A stretch of 64,000 nucleotides of DNA, from positions 744,001 to 808,000 of the forward strand of contig NZ_CP075184.1 in NCBI RefSeq assembly GCF_020510705.1. The letters are read 5' to 3'. The notes beneath the pieces are model-generated. The model saw only the letters and a program-made list of their open reading frames with translations, was not told where the DNA came from and did no database searches. Origin of the DNA: Acidovorax radicis (GTDB taxonomy: Bacteria > Pseudomonadota > Gammaproteobacteria > Burkholderiales > Burkholderiaceae_C). Position numbers and translations under genes: made by a program. Below, piece by piece: positions 9,019 through 19,009 of this stretch (position 1 is its first letter; the number at the start of each line of letters is the position of its first letter).

Positions 9019-9879
9019 ATGAAATGGATGCTCAAGCTTCAGGAGCGGATTTCAGGATTGGCGCCCTGGGATGCACAGAAGATCACCGACGAATGGTTCC
9101 GCGCACACTTCGAATACGCCGCAGATGTGGTTCATCAGTGGATGGACGGGGTGCTGGACATGCGGACCGCCAGGTTCCTGAACTTTGGCTGTGGCGACGG
9201 TATCACCGATCTGTCTCTTGTTTTGCGCCATGGCGCAACGGCCATCCATGGCGTGGACATCCGCCGCGAATATGCCAAGCTGCCTCGCATTGCGCGCGAG
9301 CAATTGGGCATGGCGCGCCTTCCGTCGGCATTGACGTTTGAGACCATCCGGCCGGGTGCTTCATTGGCGGGCAAACGCGCGCTGGTGGATGGCATCATGA
9401 GTTGGTCCACTTTTGAGCACGTGCAGCGTGACCAGCTTGCCCCCATCCTGGCCGACCTGCATGCCTGTTTGCGGCCGGGGGGCTATTTCTTCCTCCAGAT
9501 CGAACCACTGTTCTATTCGCCTTATGGTTCGCACTTGCGCCGCTATGACGAAGTGCCCTGGCACCACCTGCTTGCCAGCGAAGACGAACTCTGGCAGGTC
9601 ATCCAGAACCACGATGGCCCCATCGATGCCGCTGAAGTGGATTTCGGCTTTGCCGATTTCGGGGTCGATGGATACAAGCGCTTTGTGTTCAAGGAGTACC
9701 AGGCACTTAACCGCCTGACGGCGGATGAGCTTGTTGCGTTTGCGCAAGAGGCAGGCTTTCGCCTGGAGAGGCAAGAGCGGCGCAATGTGGAGAGAGAGAT
9801 ACCGGCGCTTCTGCTCGAGAGCTACCCGCGCGAGTGGGTGCTCAACAACGAGATTATGCTGTTGCTGCGCAAGGAGTGA
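9019..9879 (+). CDS. SAM-dependent class I methyltransferase
   Basis: A 286-residue protein with motif I FLNFGCGDGITDL (about residues 53-65), motif II region IHGVDIRREYAKL and post-motif DGIMSWSTFEHVQ. The stretch LRPGGYFFLQIEPLFYSPYGSHLRRYDEVPWHHLL resembles methyltransferases found in polysaccharide and glycan-modification clusters. It is the second methyltransferase after the exporter genes and is clearly not a recent duplicate of the first, as only the SAM-binding core is alike. Its last codons contain the AAGGAG (9871-9876) that serves the next gene, implying coupling. Confidence 0.85.
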   Translation: MKWMLKLQERISGLAPWDAQKITDEWFRAHFEYAADVVHQWMDGVLDMRTARFLNFGCGDGITDLSLVLRHGATAIHGVDIRREYAKLPRIAREQLGMARLPSALTFETIRPGASLAGKRALVDGIMSWSTFEHVQRDQLAPILADLHACLRPGGYFFLQIEPLFYSPYGSHLRRYDEVPWHHLLASEDELWQVIQNHDGPIDAAEVDFGFADFGVDGYKRFVFKEYQALNRLTADELVAFAQEAGFRLERQERRNVEREIPALLLESYPREWVLNNEIMLLLRKE

Positions 9880-9884
9880 GGGCC

Positions 9885-10940
9885 TTGAGTACGTCGCCGT
9901 CCACCGAACATCACAACGCGTTCAATGCACTGCGCATCGGAGCCGCGTCTGCCGTGATCTTTAGTCACCATTTCCACATCACCGGTACGCGGCCGCCAGC
10001 ATGGCTGCATTCCGACATGGTGGGGGGCGTTGCGGTAATGACATTCTTCACGGTCAGTGGATACCTTGTCACCCTGAGTTGGCTGCGCGATCCTCGTGTG
10101 CTGGCATTTGTTGCCAAGCGCCTATTGAGGCTGTGGCCAGGCATGTTGGTGGCGATTCTGGCAGATGTGCTGCTGTTTGGACCTATGTTCACCACGCTGC
10201 CGCTGCGGGAGTTCTGGACGCATCCGGCAACCCTGGAGCACTGGCGCAATCTATTGCTGGTGGACGCTTACGTGAACTTGCCGGGCGTCTTTCCGGCCAA
10301 TCCGCTCGCCGGTTTGATGAACGGGCCGTTGTGGACGATTCCGATGGAGCTCATGTGCTACGGAGTACTGGCCGCAGCGGGCGTGCTGGGTGTGATGCGC
10401 AGGCGGGTGTTTGCATGCCTGGCGACGTTGGGGTATCTGGCCTTTTTTCTGGTCATGCGCAATGCAGATTTGACAGGAACCATGCGCCATTGGTTGGAGT
10501 ACCCCGCTTACTTCGCCTGTGGCGGGCTGATTGCTTTGTTTCGTGATGTATTTCTGCTCCATGCCCGGAGGTTGGTTCTGGCGGTGATTCCGTTGGCTGC
10601 GGCCCTTTTTTTTGGGGCGAAGCTGGAGCACTCGGCCGGACTGTTGCTGTTGCCACCATTGCTGGTTTACTGGGGAACGCGCAGGGCGCCTGTGTTTTCA
10701 TGGCTGCATCGCGCGGGCGATCCTTCGTACGGGATCTATGTGCTGGGATGCCCCATTCAGCAGGTGGTGCAGGCTGTCTGTCCTCAACTGCCTTTCTTGG
10801 CTAGCCTATCGCTCGCACTGATCTTGGCGTGGTCGGCGGGATATGCATCCTGGCATCTGGTGGAAGCCCCGGCCTTGCGTCTGAAACGCATGCTGGGTCG
10901 CGCTGGGCCGCCCGATTTGCCAAGTCGGGTGGCAGTGTGA
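9885..10940 (+). CDS. Acyltransferase-3 (OafA-like) membrane protein
   Basis: A 351-residue integral membrane protein that would transfer an acyl group (commonly acetyl) to a sugar. It has the family N-terminus FNALRIGAASAVIFSHHFHITG with the conserved R-x(n)-H pattern, GGVAVMTFFTVSGYLVTLSW, and about ten hydrophobic helices ending in a LVEAPALRLKR motif. A TTG start at 9885 is chosen because AAGGAG at 9871-9876 sits eight bases upstream and the family N-terminus begins soon after; the alternative GTG at 9834 would overlap the previous gene by 46 bases. Likely role: O-acylation of the cluster's glycan. Confidence 0.85.
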   Translation: MSTSPSTEHHNAFNALRIGAASAVIFSHHFHITGTRPPAWLHSDMVGGVAVMTFFTVSGYLVTLSWLRDPRVLAFVAKRLLRLWPGMLVAILADVLLFGPMFTTLPLREFWTHPATLEHWRNLLLVDAYVNLPGVFPANPLAGLMNGPLWTIPMELMCYGVLAAAGVLGVMRRRVFACLATLGYLAFFLVMRNADLTGTMRHWLEYPAYFACGGLIALFRDVFLLHARRLVLAVIPLAAALFFGAKLEHSAGLLLLPPLLVYWGTRRAPVFSWLHRAGDPSYGIYVLGCPIQQVVQAVCPQLPFLASLSLALILAWSAGYASWHLVEAPALRLKRMLGRAGPPDLPSRVAV

Positions 10941-11117
10941 ATGCATTTTTGAATTGCCGTGAGAGGTCTGAGTGGCAAGTGCCCGACAACTCAAACGGTT
11001 GGTGGCAGCGATGGCTCTGTTGGGGGGGGGCGAGAGGACAATCGGCACATGTTCGCTCCGCTTCGGTGGTGCGCCTTCCGCGCTGGCGATTTGCTGTAGC
11101 GAACGATCAAAACACCT

Positions 11118-12212
11118 ATGGGACTGACTAATCGGAACAACCGTTTCAACCTGTTGCGCTTGGTAGCCGCTTTGGCTGTTTTTGTAGCCCATGGGGATTT
11201 TTTATACCGCTTGCATCTGCCGGTGCCTTTCCCGGGGCACAGCCTGGGTTCGTTGGCGGTTTATGTGTTTTTTTTCATCAGTGGCTACCTAGTGTGCCAA
11301 AGCTGGTCGCGCGAGCCCGACTGGATTGCCTTCTGGATCAAGCGGATGATGCGAATCTTCCCTGGGCTCATCGTGGCGGTGGCCTTTTCGGTGTGCATTC
11401 TGGGTTGGTCGGTCACGACGCTGTCCTCTAGAGACTATTGGCAGTCTTCTGCGACATGGCTCAATCTTGTCAACAACGCGGTGGGCGTGGCCACTGTGCA
11501 GACTTTACCTGGGGTGTTTGAATCCAATCCGTTTGCGCGCGCTGTGAATGGCTCGCTTTGGACGATCAGGTACGAACTGACCATGTACTTTTTGCTGGCC
11601 ACGATAGCCTGGGGCGCGCGCGGGCGCCGTTGGGTTTATCCGGTGGGGGCCATCGTTTTGGCACTGCTGTGGGAACTTGCTCGGATAGGACACTGGGATG
11701 CCGCCATCGAGGGTGTTGGGGGGGCTTTGGCTGACGTGTTCCGCTGGCGGGATTTTTGCGGCTTCGGAGTCCCCTTCTTCATGGGAAGCACGATGGCCGC
11801 CTATGGGATTCGTCCGCGTCGGTGGATGGGGGTGATCGCTGTATTGGCTGGCGTATGCGCTCTTTATGAAACCAATGCCTTGCTGCTTCAGGGCTTGGTG
11901 TGGGGGGGCATCGTCTTTGGCACGTTCTATGTGGCACATGTCGGCCGCTCTGAGCCGCTGGGCGTGGCCAGAGTGCAGGCTGACCTTTCCTATGGTGTTT
12001 ACATTTACGCTTTTCCGGTGCAACAGGCCGCGACAGCGCTGTGTTTGCGGGAGGGGTGGTCGTTGATGGCCTGCATGTTGCTGTCGCTGGTGCCCGTCGT
12101 GTTGCTTGCGTTGCTATCGTGGTACGGCGTGGAGAAGCCCGGTATCCGGGCCGGTTCCCGATGGTTGGCCGCCGTGCGGACCGGGCGGGCTATGCCCGTA
12201 GCCAATTCTTGA
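11118..12212 (+). CDS. Second acyltransferase-3 (OafA-like) membrane protein
   Basis: A 364-residue paralogue of the preceding gene. N-terminus FNLLRLVAALAVFVAHGDFLY with the family His, then GSLAVYVFFFISGYLVCQSW, about ten membrane helices, NGSLWTIRYELTMYFLLA, and a C-terminal ADLSYGVYIYAFPVQQ segment matching its neighbour (GDPSYGIYVLGCPIQQ). The two genes are separated by 177 bases without a recognisable gene. Two different O-acyltransferases suggest two acylation positions or two acceptor sugars. It ends convergently, overlapping the 3' end of the large glycosyltransferase gene by 23 bases. Confidence 0.85.
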   Translation: MGLTNRNNRFNLLRLVAALAVFVAHGDFLYRLHLPVPFPGHSLGSLAVYVFFFISGYLVCQSWSREPDWIAFWIKRMMRIFPGLIVAVAFSVCILGWSVTTLSSRDYWQSSATWLNLVNNAVGVATVQTLPGVFESNPFARAVNGSLWTIRYELTMYFLLATIAWGARGRRWVYPVGAIVLALLWELARIGHWDAAIEGVGGALADVFRWRDFCGFGVPFFMGSTMAAYGIRPRRWMGVIAVLAGVCALYETNALLLQGLVWGGIVFGTFYVAHVGRSEPLGVARVQADLSYGVYIYAFPVQQAATALCLREGWSLMACMLLSLVPVVLLALLSWYGVEKPGIRAGSRWLAAVRTGRAMPVANS

Positions 12213-15200
12213 CTTGCCGCTGCCAGTGCGCTGGTATGCGCAGTGCAGCGCCTCGCAGGAGTGGCAGCGAGCGCAAGTAGACAAGTGCGTTCAGTGCCGC
12301 AGAGCGCGCATTAGCGCCTGCTGCGGGTTGCGGCAGATAGCGTGCGATGGTGGTGTGGTCCGGTGGAGTTGTGGCAGTGCCTGCCGTAACTTGGGCTGTG
12401 CTCGCCAAATAATCATTCCGATAGCTCCATACGTCGTCTTGCGGTGTCAGCTGGGCCTGTGGCGCAAGGGCTGGTGGCGTTGCGCTGGCAAAGTTCTGGA
12501 CACGGATTTGACGGAAGAAGTCCACCCATTCCATCGCTGACCGGTCCCAGTCGCAGACCCAGCTCCATGGCCGCGCCGCCACGCGCTCCGCAAAGGCACC
12601 GATGTCAGGCACCGCCACTGGCAAGCCCGCCTGCAATGCGGCGCTGAGGGTGTAGCTGTAGGTTTCAGGCCATTGCGCGGGGAACCACGCCAGGTCTGGC
12701 TGTAGCCATTGCAGCAGGCCGGACAAATCCTTCTCGTCGTAGGCGCCATGGATGGTTAGCCTCGCGCGGGGCTGAGTTTGCAGATGCCGGTATCCATAGC
12801 CCAGCAGATGAAACTCCACAGGCGCTTGTTGTTTGGCGGCCTCCATCGCCACGGCTTCCAGCAGGTCAGCCCCCTTAATGGCGCTGAGTGCGCCGATCAC
12901 GGCAATCTTGAGTGGCGCATTCGCCGGGTGGGGTTGCGGTGCGGGAAGGGGGAGTTCTGGTGGGAAGCCATTGCCTGCGAGATCGGTGTGGGGCACAGCA
13001 CGGACGCGTGCACCCGGCGCAAAGGCGGCCATGCGCCGAGCGGCGTCCTGGCTCGGCGCGATCACGACGCGCGCCGCAGTCAGGAAGTGCCGGTTGCGGT
13101 GGCGCCAGTCGGCCACGGTGCCGGTGCCTGCGGGGGCAGGATCATGCGGAGAGCAGCAGGCGCATTCGCCCGGGTGGGGTTCTGCGGCGTAGCGGTTGTC
13201 ACTGCCGGTAAGCGATATGTGGGTGCAGTAACTGTAGTAGTCGTGCGCGGTGAAGTCGTAGGTGGTTCCCAACTGGTTGGGCAGGTCTGCGATGGCTGCG
13301 TCGTGCCCCAGCAGGTGGTGGTAGTGAATGTGCCGCACGCCCAGTTGTCTCAGCACCTGCACCAGGTCGGGGTATTGGTCTGCGATGCGGAAAACGAGTT
13401 GAAAACCTTCGCCTTCGCCCGCCAGCTGGAGGCTGACGCAGCGATCCGGTGCGGGTGTCAGTGTGAGAAAGGTGGCCTGGGTGCTCAGGTGTTGCGCCAG
13501 CTCACGGACGTGGCGCACCGTGCCTCCCGCGCGGTCGTGCAGCACGGCCAGAACCACAGGCAGCCCTGCCTGCACGATACGGGCTGCGTCAATCGCCATG
13601 CGATATGCCTGGGCGGGGTCTTCGCGCACAAAGGCCATCACGGCGCTTTCGTAGCGCGGGTGCAGGCGGCGCAGCGTTTCCATCGCGGCTTTTTCGCGGG
13701 GGCTTTTGCTGTCCCCAAAGCTGACGCCGCCGGTGTGCAGCACGAAGGTGTCCAGCAGGTGCAGGTTGCGCCACCCAGCCTCAGCGGCGCGTTGGCAGAA
13801 ATCGTTTTCTTCGCCGTAGCCTTTGCCGAAGTTATCGGTGTCGAACAGGCCCACCTGCGCCAGGCAGTCGCGGCGGATGTACATACAAAAGCCCACGCCC
13901 GTGGGCACATCGACCACCACGCCGGGGTTGGTTTGGGCACACAGGGCATCGAGCCGGGCGGTGTCATAGCCGGCCGGCAGGCTGTTGTCCTTGCAGAACC
14001 GGGGGTAGCTGCAAATGGTGGCGTTGTTGGAGAACGGGGTGACCGACGCTACCTTGGCATCGCCATAGGCAGCGCTGCGGATACGGTCGAGCCAGTCGTT
14101 GGCGACTTCGGTGTCGCTGTTGAGCAGCAGCACATCGTTGCTGGTGCTCAGCGCCATGCCCCGGTTGACCGTGCCAACAAAGCCGAGGTTGTCGGGGTTT
14201 TCGAGAAGGGTGATGCGGCTGTCCTGGGCAGCCCGCTCACGCAGCCAGTCGGTGACTTCGGGCTCGGGACTGGCGTCGTTGATGACGATCAGTCGGTAGG
14301 TGCTCTGGTTGGCGCTGGCGAGCACCGAGTCGATGCACAGGCGGGTGTCGGCCAGGCCTCGGTACACGGGGACGATGATGTCCACCGGATGGTCGGGTGC
14401 CGGAACGGGTGTGGGCACTGGCTGGGCGGGGGTGCTGCGGGGGGCGCGGCCCAAAAGGCGATCAATGCGCATCTTGGCGTGCACGAGGGGGCGGGTGGCG
14501 CGGAACACGGTGGAGGACTCGATGTTTTTCAGGTGCTGGGCAAGCTCGTCGTAGTCATGCTGCAGGCGGGTGGCTTCCAACTGCCAAGTGGCACGCTGGC
14601 GTGTGGCGGCCTGGTTGCTTTCTTCGAGCAGTGCGTTACGGCTTTGGGCGGATGCCAGCGTGGTTTGCACCTGGTTCAGGTGGCCTTGGATATCGCGGGT
14701 GCTGGTTTCGAGTTGGGCGATGCGATCGTGCAGGGGCTGCACGCTGCCGGAAAGCGCCAAGTAATCCGCAGACATGGGCCAGCCCAGTTGGATGTCGAGA
14801 ACCATGCCTTCTGGCGGGCAGGCGGCCAGTGTTTCAGGCGCAATGGGCAGCTCAAACCAGGGGTCGTCGCCCGCGAGCAGCAGCAGGGTAGCGTCGGAGA
14901 CTGTTGGCAGGGGCGCGTGCCAGACGATCTGACTGTGCGGTGTGGCTGCCAGCAAAGAGCGTGGGCTGGTCTGTGCATCCCATTCCCACACCGCATCACC
15001 TTGCGCATTGCGCAAGGTGATGCGGTACAGGTGCAGAAAGCCGGCACGGTCGGCCGGGTCCAGGCGCAGGTGGGATAGCGGCTGGCTCTGGCGTGGCAAA
15101 GCGAAGCGCAGGGTTTGGCGCTCTGTGCCGATGGTGCCGGTCGTGGTGAGTTTTGTGGACTCTGCGTATTGGCCGTCTTGGCCGTTGTAGCCCAGATAGA

Positions 15201-15963
15201 GCTGGGCCGTGAACCGCGCCTGGGCCGGCGCACCGGTCGGTGGCGTTGGCCCCTCGGTCAATTGCGGTTGAGCGACCGGGTGGGCGACGCAGATGAACTG
15301 ATACGTCAAGGCATCGGGCGCGCCGAGCAGGTGCCGGGCCACGGAGGGTGGCAGGCTGTCAAAGGCGACGTTGAACTCCGATTCCGGCAATTCACGGGCG
15401 ATGGTGTCGATCGAGTCAAGCCCCCAGCGGTGTTCGCCGAGAAAGCGGGTCAGTGAGCGGCGCGTAAAAAAACGCAGGTGGGTGCGGTCCAGCAGGCCTT
15501 CCTCGCGGTAGAGAAATTCCCCCCCCAGCAATTCGGCAATGAGGCCGCTGTATCCGGCATTGGGCACGGAAATGAGCAGCTTTCCGTCTGGCTGGAGCAG
15601 TTGGCGGCAGGCGGCCAGCACCTGTTCGGGGCGGCTCAGGTGTTCCAGCACGTCCGCGCACACGATGAAGTCATAGCGGTTGCCTGCAAAGGTGGCAACC
15701 AAGTCACAGGATTCCAAGTTGTCCACCACTACGCGCCGGTAATGGGGGCGTGCATGGGCTGCCTCGGCTTCGCTGAGGGTCACGCCATCCATCGTGCAAT
15801 CCTGCGTGGCAGAAAGGTGCAGCCCCAGGGCGCCGCTGCCGCAGCCCAGATCTAGCACCGTGGACTGGTTGCGCACCAGGCCCGCCAACACCGATAAAGA
15901 GGTGCGCTCGCCCGGGGTAATGCTGCGCAGATAAACGTGCAAATCTTCCATTGAATGCGTCAT
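12190..15963 (-). CDS. Large methyltransferase, coiled-coil, GT2 and GT4-type glycosyltransferase fusion
   Basis: A 1257-residue multi-domain protein. From the N-terminus: a class I methyltransferase (motif I STVLDLGCGSGALG, about residues 33-47; VCADVLEHLSRPEQVL), a beta-rich region (about 250-390), a predicted coiled coil (about 410-485), a GT-A family 2 glycosyltransferase (VDIIVPVYRGLADTRLCIDSVL, then LLLNSDTEV with the DXD-like acidic centre, about 525-780), and a C-terminal GT-B-like lobe (LKIAVIGALSAIKGADLLEAV, WFPAQWPETYSYTLSAALQAGLPV). The start at 15963 (MTHSMEDLHVY) is preferred to an open-frame start at 16026 because the methyltransferase fold begins there. Likely role: building and methylating the surface glycan in one polypeptide. 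It is transcribed opposite to its neighbours. Confidence 0.88.
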   Translation of the reverse strand: MTHSMEDLHVYLRSITPGERTSLSVLAGLVRNQSTVLDLGCGSGALGLHLSATQDCTMDGVTLSEAEAAHARPHYRRVVVDNLESCDLVATFAGNRYDFIVCADVLEHLSRPEQVLAACRQLLQPDGKLLISVPNAGYSGLIAELLGGEFLYREEGLLDRTHLRFFTRRSLTRFLGEHRWGLDSIDTIARELPESEFNVAFDSLPPSVARHLLGAPDALTYQFICVAHPVAQPQLTEGPTPPTGAPAQARFTAQLYLGYNGQDGQYAESTKLTTTGTIGTERQTLRFALPRQSQPLSHLRLDPADRAGFLHLYRITLRNAQGDAVWEWDAQTSPRSLLAATPHSQIVWHAPLPTVSDATLLLLAGDDPWFELPIAPETLAACPPEGMVLDIQLGWPMSADYLALSGSVQPLHDRIAQLETSTRDIQGHLNQVQTTLASAQSRNALLEESNQAATRQRATWQLEATRLQHDYDELAQHLKNIESSTVFRATRPLVHAKMRIDRLLGRAPRSTPAQPVPTPVPAPDHPVDIIVPVYRGLADTRLCIDSVLASANQSTYRLIVINDASPEPEVTDWLRERAAQDSRITLLENPDNLGFVGTVNRGMALSTSNDVLLLNSDTEVANDWLDRIRSAAYGDAKVASVTPFSNNATICSYPRFCKDNSLPAGYDTARLDALCAQTNPGVVVDVPTGVGFCMYIRRDCLAQVGLFDTDNFGKGYGEENDFCQRAAEAGWRNLHLLDTFVLHTGGVSFGDSKSPREKAAMETLRRLHPRYESAVMAFVREDPAQAYRMAIDAARIVQAGLPVVLAVLHDRAGGTVRHVRELAQHLSTQATFLTLTPAPDRCVSLQLAGEGEGFQLVFRIADQYPDLVQVLRQLGVRHIHYHHLLGHDAAIADLPNQLGTTYDFTAHDYYSYCTHISLTGSDNRYAAEPHPGECACCSPHDPAPAGTGTVADWRHRNRHFLTAARVVIAPSQDAARRMAAFAPGARVRAVPHTDLAGNGFPPELPLPAPQPHPANAPLKIAVIGALSAIKGADLLEAVAMEAAKQQAPVEFHLLGYGYRHLQTQPRARLTIHGAYDEKDLSGLLQWLQPDLAWFPAQWPETYSYTLSAALQAGLPVAVPDIGAFAERVAARPWSWVCDWDRSAMEWVDFFRQIRVQNFASATPPALAPQAQLTPQDDVWSYRNDYLASTAQVTAGTATTPPDHTTIARYLPQPAAGANARSAALNALVYLRSLPLLRGAALRIPAHWQRQVKNWLRA

Positions 15964-16037
15964 CCGGGGATTATGACGGCGGGCGCTGCGCATTTGTAAC
16001 CGGGTAGTGCGCCAGAACAGGGACAATCACCGCCTTG

Positions 16038-16823
16038 ATGAATGTTCCATTTTCTTCGCCGTCCTCCCTTGTGGTCTCTGTGATCAGCCACGGCCATGGC
16101 CCTTGTGTGCAGGCCTTGCTGGAGGATCTGGCCAGGTTTTCCGCTGCCACGGTGCGCCGTGTGGTGCTGACACAAAACCTGCACGAAGCACCGCCGAAAG
16201 CGCCTGCGGCGGGATGGCCCTTCATATTACAAGTCGTCAAAAATGAGAGGCCCGCCGGGTTTGGCGCGAATCACAACCGGGCGCTGACCAGCGCGACAGA
16301 GGATTTCGTCTGCGTGCTCAATCCTGACGTTGGTCTGGGTGGGCATGATCCGTTTGCCGCGTTGACGCAGACCGCTGCGCTGCAGGGCGCGGGGTGCAGT
16401 TATCCGGTACAGCTGGATGAACACGGTCGGGTGCAGGACAGCGAGCGCGAAGTCCCGTCCCCTCTGGCGCTGTTGCGCAGGCGCCTGCTGGGGCGCTCCG
16501 AAACCCGTGTGGACTGGGTCAACGCCGCTTGCCTGGTGCTACCCGGTGCCGTTTGGCGGGACGTGGGAGGGTTTGACGAGCGGTATTTCATGTATTGCGA
16601 AGATGTGGATTTTTGCCTGCGCCTGCGATTGCGGGGGCTCCGCCTGGTGAAGGCGCCGGTGCAGATCATCCATGCGGGCCAACGCGCCAGTGGGCGCCGG
16701 TTGAATCATCTGGCGTGGCATGTGCGAAGCCTTTGGCTCTTGTGGAGATCGCCTGTTTACCGCCAGGCGCAACACTTGCTAACCGTGACCCCCGCCACCA
16801 AGGGTACGATCGGCGCCCCATGA
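16038..16823 (+). CDS. Family 2 glycosyltransferase
   Basis: A 261-residue GT-A glycosyltransferase of the rhamnosyltransferase-like type. Visible motifs are LVVSVISHGHGPCVQALLEDL at the N-terminus, NHNRAL, FVCVLNPDVGLGGHDPF (the NPD motif in place of DXD, usual in this subgroup), WVNAACLVLPGAVWRDVGGFDERYFMYCEDVDFCLRLRLRG and a C-terminal HAGQRASGR. It lies divergently from the large fusion gene with about 74 bases between the starts. Its stop overlaps the next start (ATGA at 16820-16823), so the two are co-translated. Confidence 0.9.
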   Translation: MNVPFSSPSSLVVSVISHGHGPCVQALLEDLARFSAATVRRVVLTQNLHEAPPKAPAAGWPFILQVVKNERPAGFGANHNRALTSATEDFVCVLNPDVGLGGHDPFAALTQTAALQGAGCSYPVQLDEHGRVQDSEREVPSPLALLRRRLLGRSETRVDWVNAACLVLPGAVWRDVGGFDERYFMYCEDVDFCLRLRLRGLRLVKAPVQIIHAGQRASGRRLNHLAWHVRSLWLLWRSPVYRQAQHLLTVTPATKGTIGAP

Positions 16824-17923
16824 TTTGGTTGTCTGTGGTTGGTTTTCTGGTGGCGGCGTTGGCTGCAGGTCTTATCGTTCGATGGGGGCGTGGACATGCC
16901 TCTGTGTATGGCGATGCCATGCCACAGCGCTTTCATTTGGGCGATGTTCCCCGCCTGGGCGGCGCTGCACTGCTGGTTGGCATGGCGTTGAGCTGGGGTT
17001 TGGGCATCTGGCAGACAACACTGTGGGGCGACCCTGGTTCTTTAAAATTGGGCGCCTGGGCGTGGGCGTGGCTCGTGGTGTTGTTACCCGCTGCCCTTGG
17101 CGGAATTGCCGAGGACGTGACCCAGCGCTTGTCGGTGCGCTACCGCCTGACGCTCACGGCGGCTTCGGGCGGCCTTGCGGTCGGGCTGCTCGGTCTCGCC
17201 CTGCCCAGTGTGGGCTGGCCCTGGCTGGACGCCGTGCTGGCAACTGCCCCTTGGCTGGGCGTGGCCATCGTGGTCCTGGCGGTTGCGGGCCTGCCCCATG
17301 CTTTCAACATCATTGATGGCTATAACGGCCTGGCGGGCATGGTGGCGCTGATTGTGTGCCTTGCGCTGGCGCATGTGGCGCTGCAGGTGGGTGACCGCGC
17401 CTTGGCAGCGTTGCTGGTGTCCACTGCTGCCGCCACGGCGGGGTTTCTGGTGTGGAACTATCCGCGTGGCATGTTGTTTGCCGGTGATGGCGGGGCGTAT
17501 GTCTGGGGTGTGGTGATTGCCATGGCCAGCATCTCTCTGGTGCAGCGCAACACCGATGTGTCGCCGTGGTTTCCCATGTTGTTGCTGATCTATCCGGTGT
17601 GGGAAACGGTTTTTTCGATCTACCGCAAGGCGGTGCGGGGGGTGTCGCCCGGGGTGGCCGACGCGCTGCATTTTCACCAACTGATTTACCGGCGCATCGT
17701 GCGCGGGGTGTTTCACGACGATGAATCGCGCCGCGTGCTGATGCGCAACAACCGCACATCGCCTTACCTGTGGGGTTTTACCCTGCTGACCGTGGTGCCT
17801 GCGGTGCTGTTCTGGAACAACACGCCTTTGCTCATGGCGTTTTGTGGGCTGTTTGTGATCAGCTATGTGATGGCGTACATGGCCATCGTGCGGTTCAAGG
17901 TTCCCCACTGGCTTCGCCGCTGA
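16820..17923 (+). CDS. WecA/MraY-like polyprenyl-phosphate sugar-1-phosphate transferase
   Basis: Integral membrane enzyme that attaches the first sugar phosphate to undecaprenyl phosphate and so primes glycan synthesis. The 367-residue protein shows the family features: [13 protein letters not shown] near the N-terminus, [16 protein letters not shown] in place of the usual GxxDD-type loop, [16 protein letters not shown] (the NxxDGxNGL motif) and [15 protein letters not shown], plus [13 protein letters not shown] (the HxH-like cytoplasmic loop). About ten helices are visible. Start chosen at the ATG overlapping the GT2 stop. It completes the polysaccharide locus: priming, elongation, modification and ABC export are all represented. 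Confidence 0.9.
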   Translation: MIWLSVVGFLVAALAAGLIVRWGRGHASVYGDAMPQRFHLGDVPRLGGAALLVGMALSWGLGIWQTTLWGDPGSLKLGAWAWAWLVVLLPAALGGIAEDVTQRLSVRYRLTLTAASGGLAVGLLGLALPSVGWPWLDAVLATAPWLGVAIVVLAVAGLPHAFNIIDGYNGLAGMVALIVCLALAHVALQVGDRALAALLVSTAAATAGFLVWNYPRGMLFAGDGGAYVWGVVIAMASISLVQRNTDVSPWFPMLLLIYPVWETVFSIYRKAVRGVSPGVADALHFHQLIYRRIVRGVFHDDESRRVLMRNNRTSPYLWGFTLLTVVPAVLFWNNTPLLMAFCGLFVISYVMAYMAIVRFKVPHWLRR

Positions 17924-18008
17924 AAGATGGTGTGCCCGCCTGCAGCGGCGCGGCCCGCAGATGCGGCACAATTTGCGCCTCATCAATTTCTGCGGATGGC
18001 ACGCCTCC

Positions 18009-18899
18009 ATGACCGACCTTCTTTCGATTGCACCACGCGACAAGGCTGAAATTCTGGCCCAGGCGCTGCCCTATATCCGCAAGTTCCATGGCAAAACCAT
18101 GGTCATCAAATATGGCGGCAATGCCATGACAGACCCGGCGCTGCAGGCGGATTTTGCCGAAGACGTGGTGCTTCTCAAGCTGGTGGGCATGAACCCGGTG
18201 GTGGTGCATGGGGGTGGCCCGCAGATTGAGACGGCACTCAATCGTCTGGGCAAGAAGGGTGAGTTCATCCAGGGCATGCGGGTGACCGATGCCGAGACCA
18301 TGGAAGTGGTCGAGTGGGTGTTGGCCGGTGAGGTGCAACAAGACATCGTGGGCCTGATCAACCAGGCCGGTGGCAAGGCCGTGGGCCTGACGGGCCGTGA
18401 CGGCGGCATGATCCGCGCGCAAAAGCTCAAGCTGCTCGACAACAAAGACCCCTCCATCGAACACGATGTGGGGCAGGTGGGCGACATCGTCTCCATCGAC
18501 CCCAGTGTGGTCAAGGCCTTGCAGGACGATGCGTTTATCCCGGTCATCAGCCCTATTGGTTTTGGCGAGAACAACGAGAGCTACAACATCAATGCCGACG
18601 TGGTGGCCAGCAAACTCGCCACCGTGCTGCGGGCGGAAAAGCTGATGCTGCTGACCAACACCCCCGGCGTGTTGGACAAGGCGGGCAACTTGCTCACCGA
18701 TCTCACCGCCCGCCGCATCGACGAGCTGTTTGAGGACGGCACTATCTCGGGCGGCATGCTGCCCAAGATCGCCGGTGCCCTCGATGCCGCCAAGGCCGGT
18801 GTCAACGCAGTGCACATCATCGATGGGCGCGTGCCCCATGCCCTGTTGCTGGAGATCCTGACCGATCAGGCGTATGGGACGATGATCCGTAGCCATTGA
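18009..18899 (+). CDS. argB: Acetylglutamate kinase
   Basis: Phosphorylates N-acetyl-L-glutamate in arginine biosynthesis (cytoplasm). The 296-residue protein carries the amino-acid-kinase motifs: [12 protein letters not shown] at the N-terminus, [10 protein letters not shown] (substrate and phosphate binding), [28 protein letters not shown], and [27 protein letters not shown] near the C-terminus. The length is normal for bacterial ArgB. The ATG at 18009 is preferred to an upstream start at 17961 because the family N-terminus begins here. It is a single biosynthetic gene, not obviously part of the flanking clusters. Confidence 0.97.
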   Translation: MTDLLSIAPRDKAEILAQALPYIRKFHGKTMVIKYGGNAMTDPALQADFAEDVVLLKLVGMNPVVVHGGGPQIETALNRLGKKGEFIQGMRVTDAETMEVVEWVLAGEVQQDIVGLINQAGGKAVGLTGRDGGMIRAQKLKLLDNKDPSIEHDVGQVGDIVSIDPSVVKALQDDAFIPVISPIGFGENNESYNINADVVASKLATVLRAEKLMLLTNTPGVLDKAGNLLTDLTARRIDELFEDGTISGGMLPKIAGALDAAKAGVNAVHIIDGRVPHALLLEILTDQAYGTMIRSH

Positions 18900-19009
18900 A
18901 GTGAAACACCCCCTGAGCCGCTTCGCGTTGTCCTCCTCTGCCGCTGCGCGGGAGAGGGGGCGCCCGTCTCGTGGGCTGTGGGCGGCGCACAGCGCAGGGA
19001 GGCACTGGC

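Noticed and set aside
12778-15078. A 766-codon open frame antisense to the large glycosyltransferase fusion
   Set aside because: The opposite strand has clear methyltransferase and glycosyltransferase motifs; this frame is a high-GC shadow without motifs.
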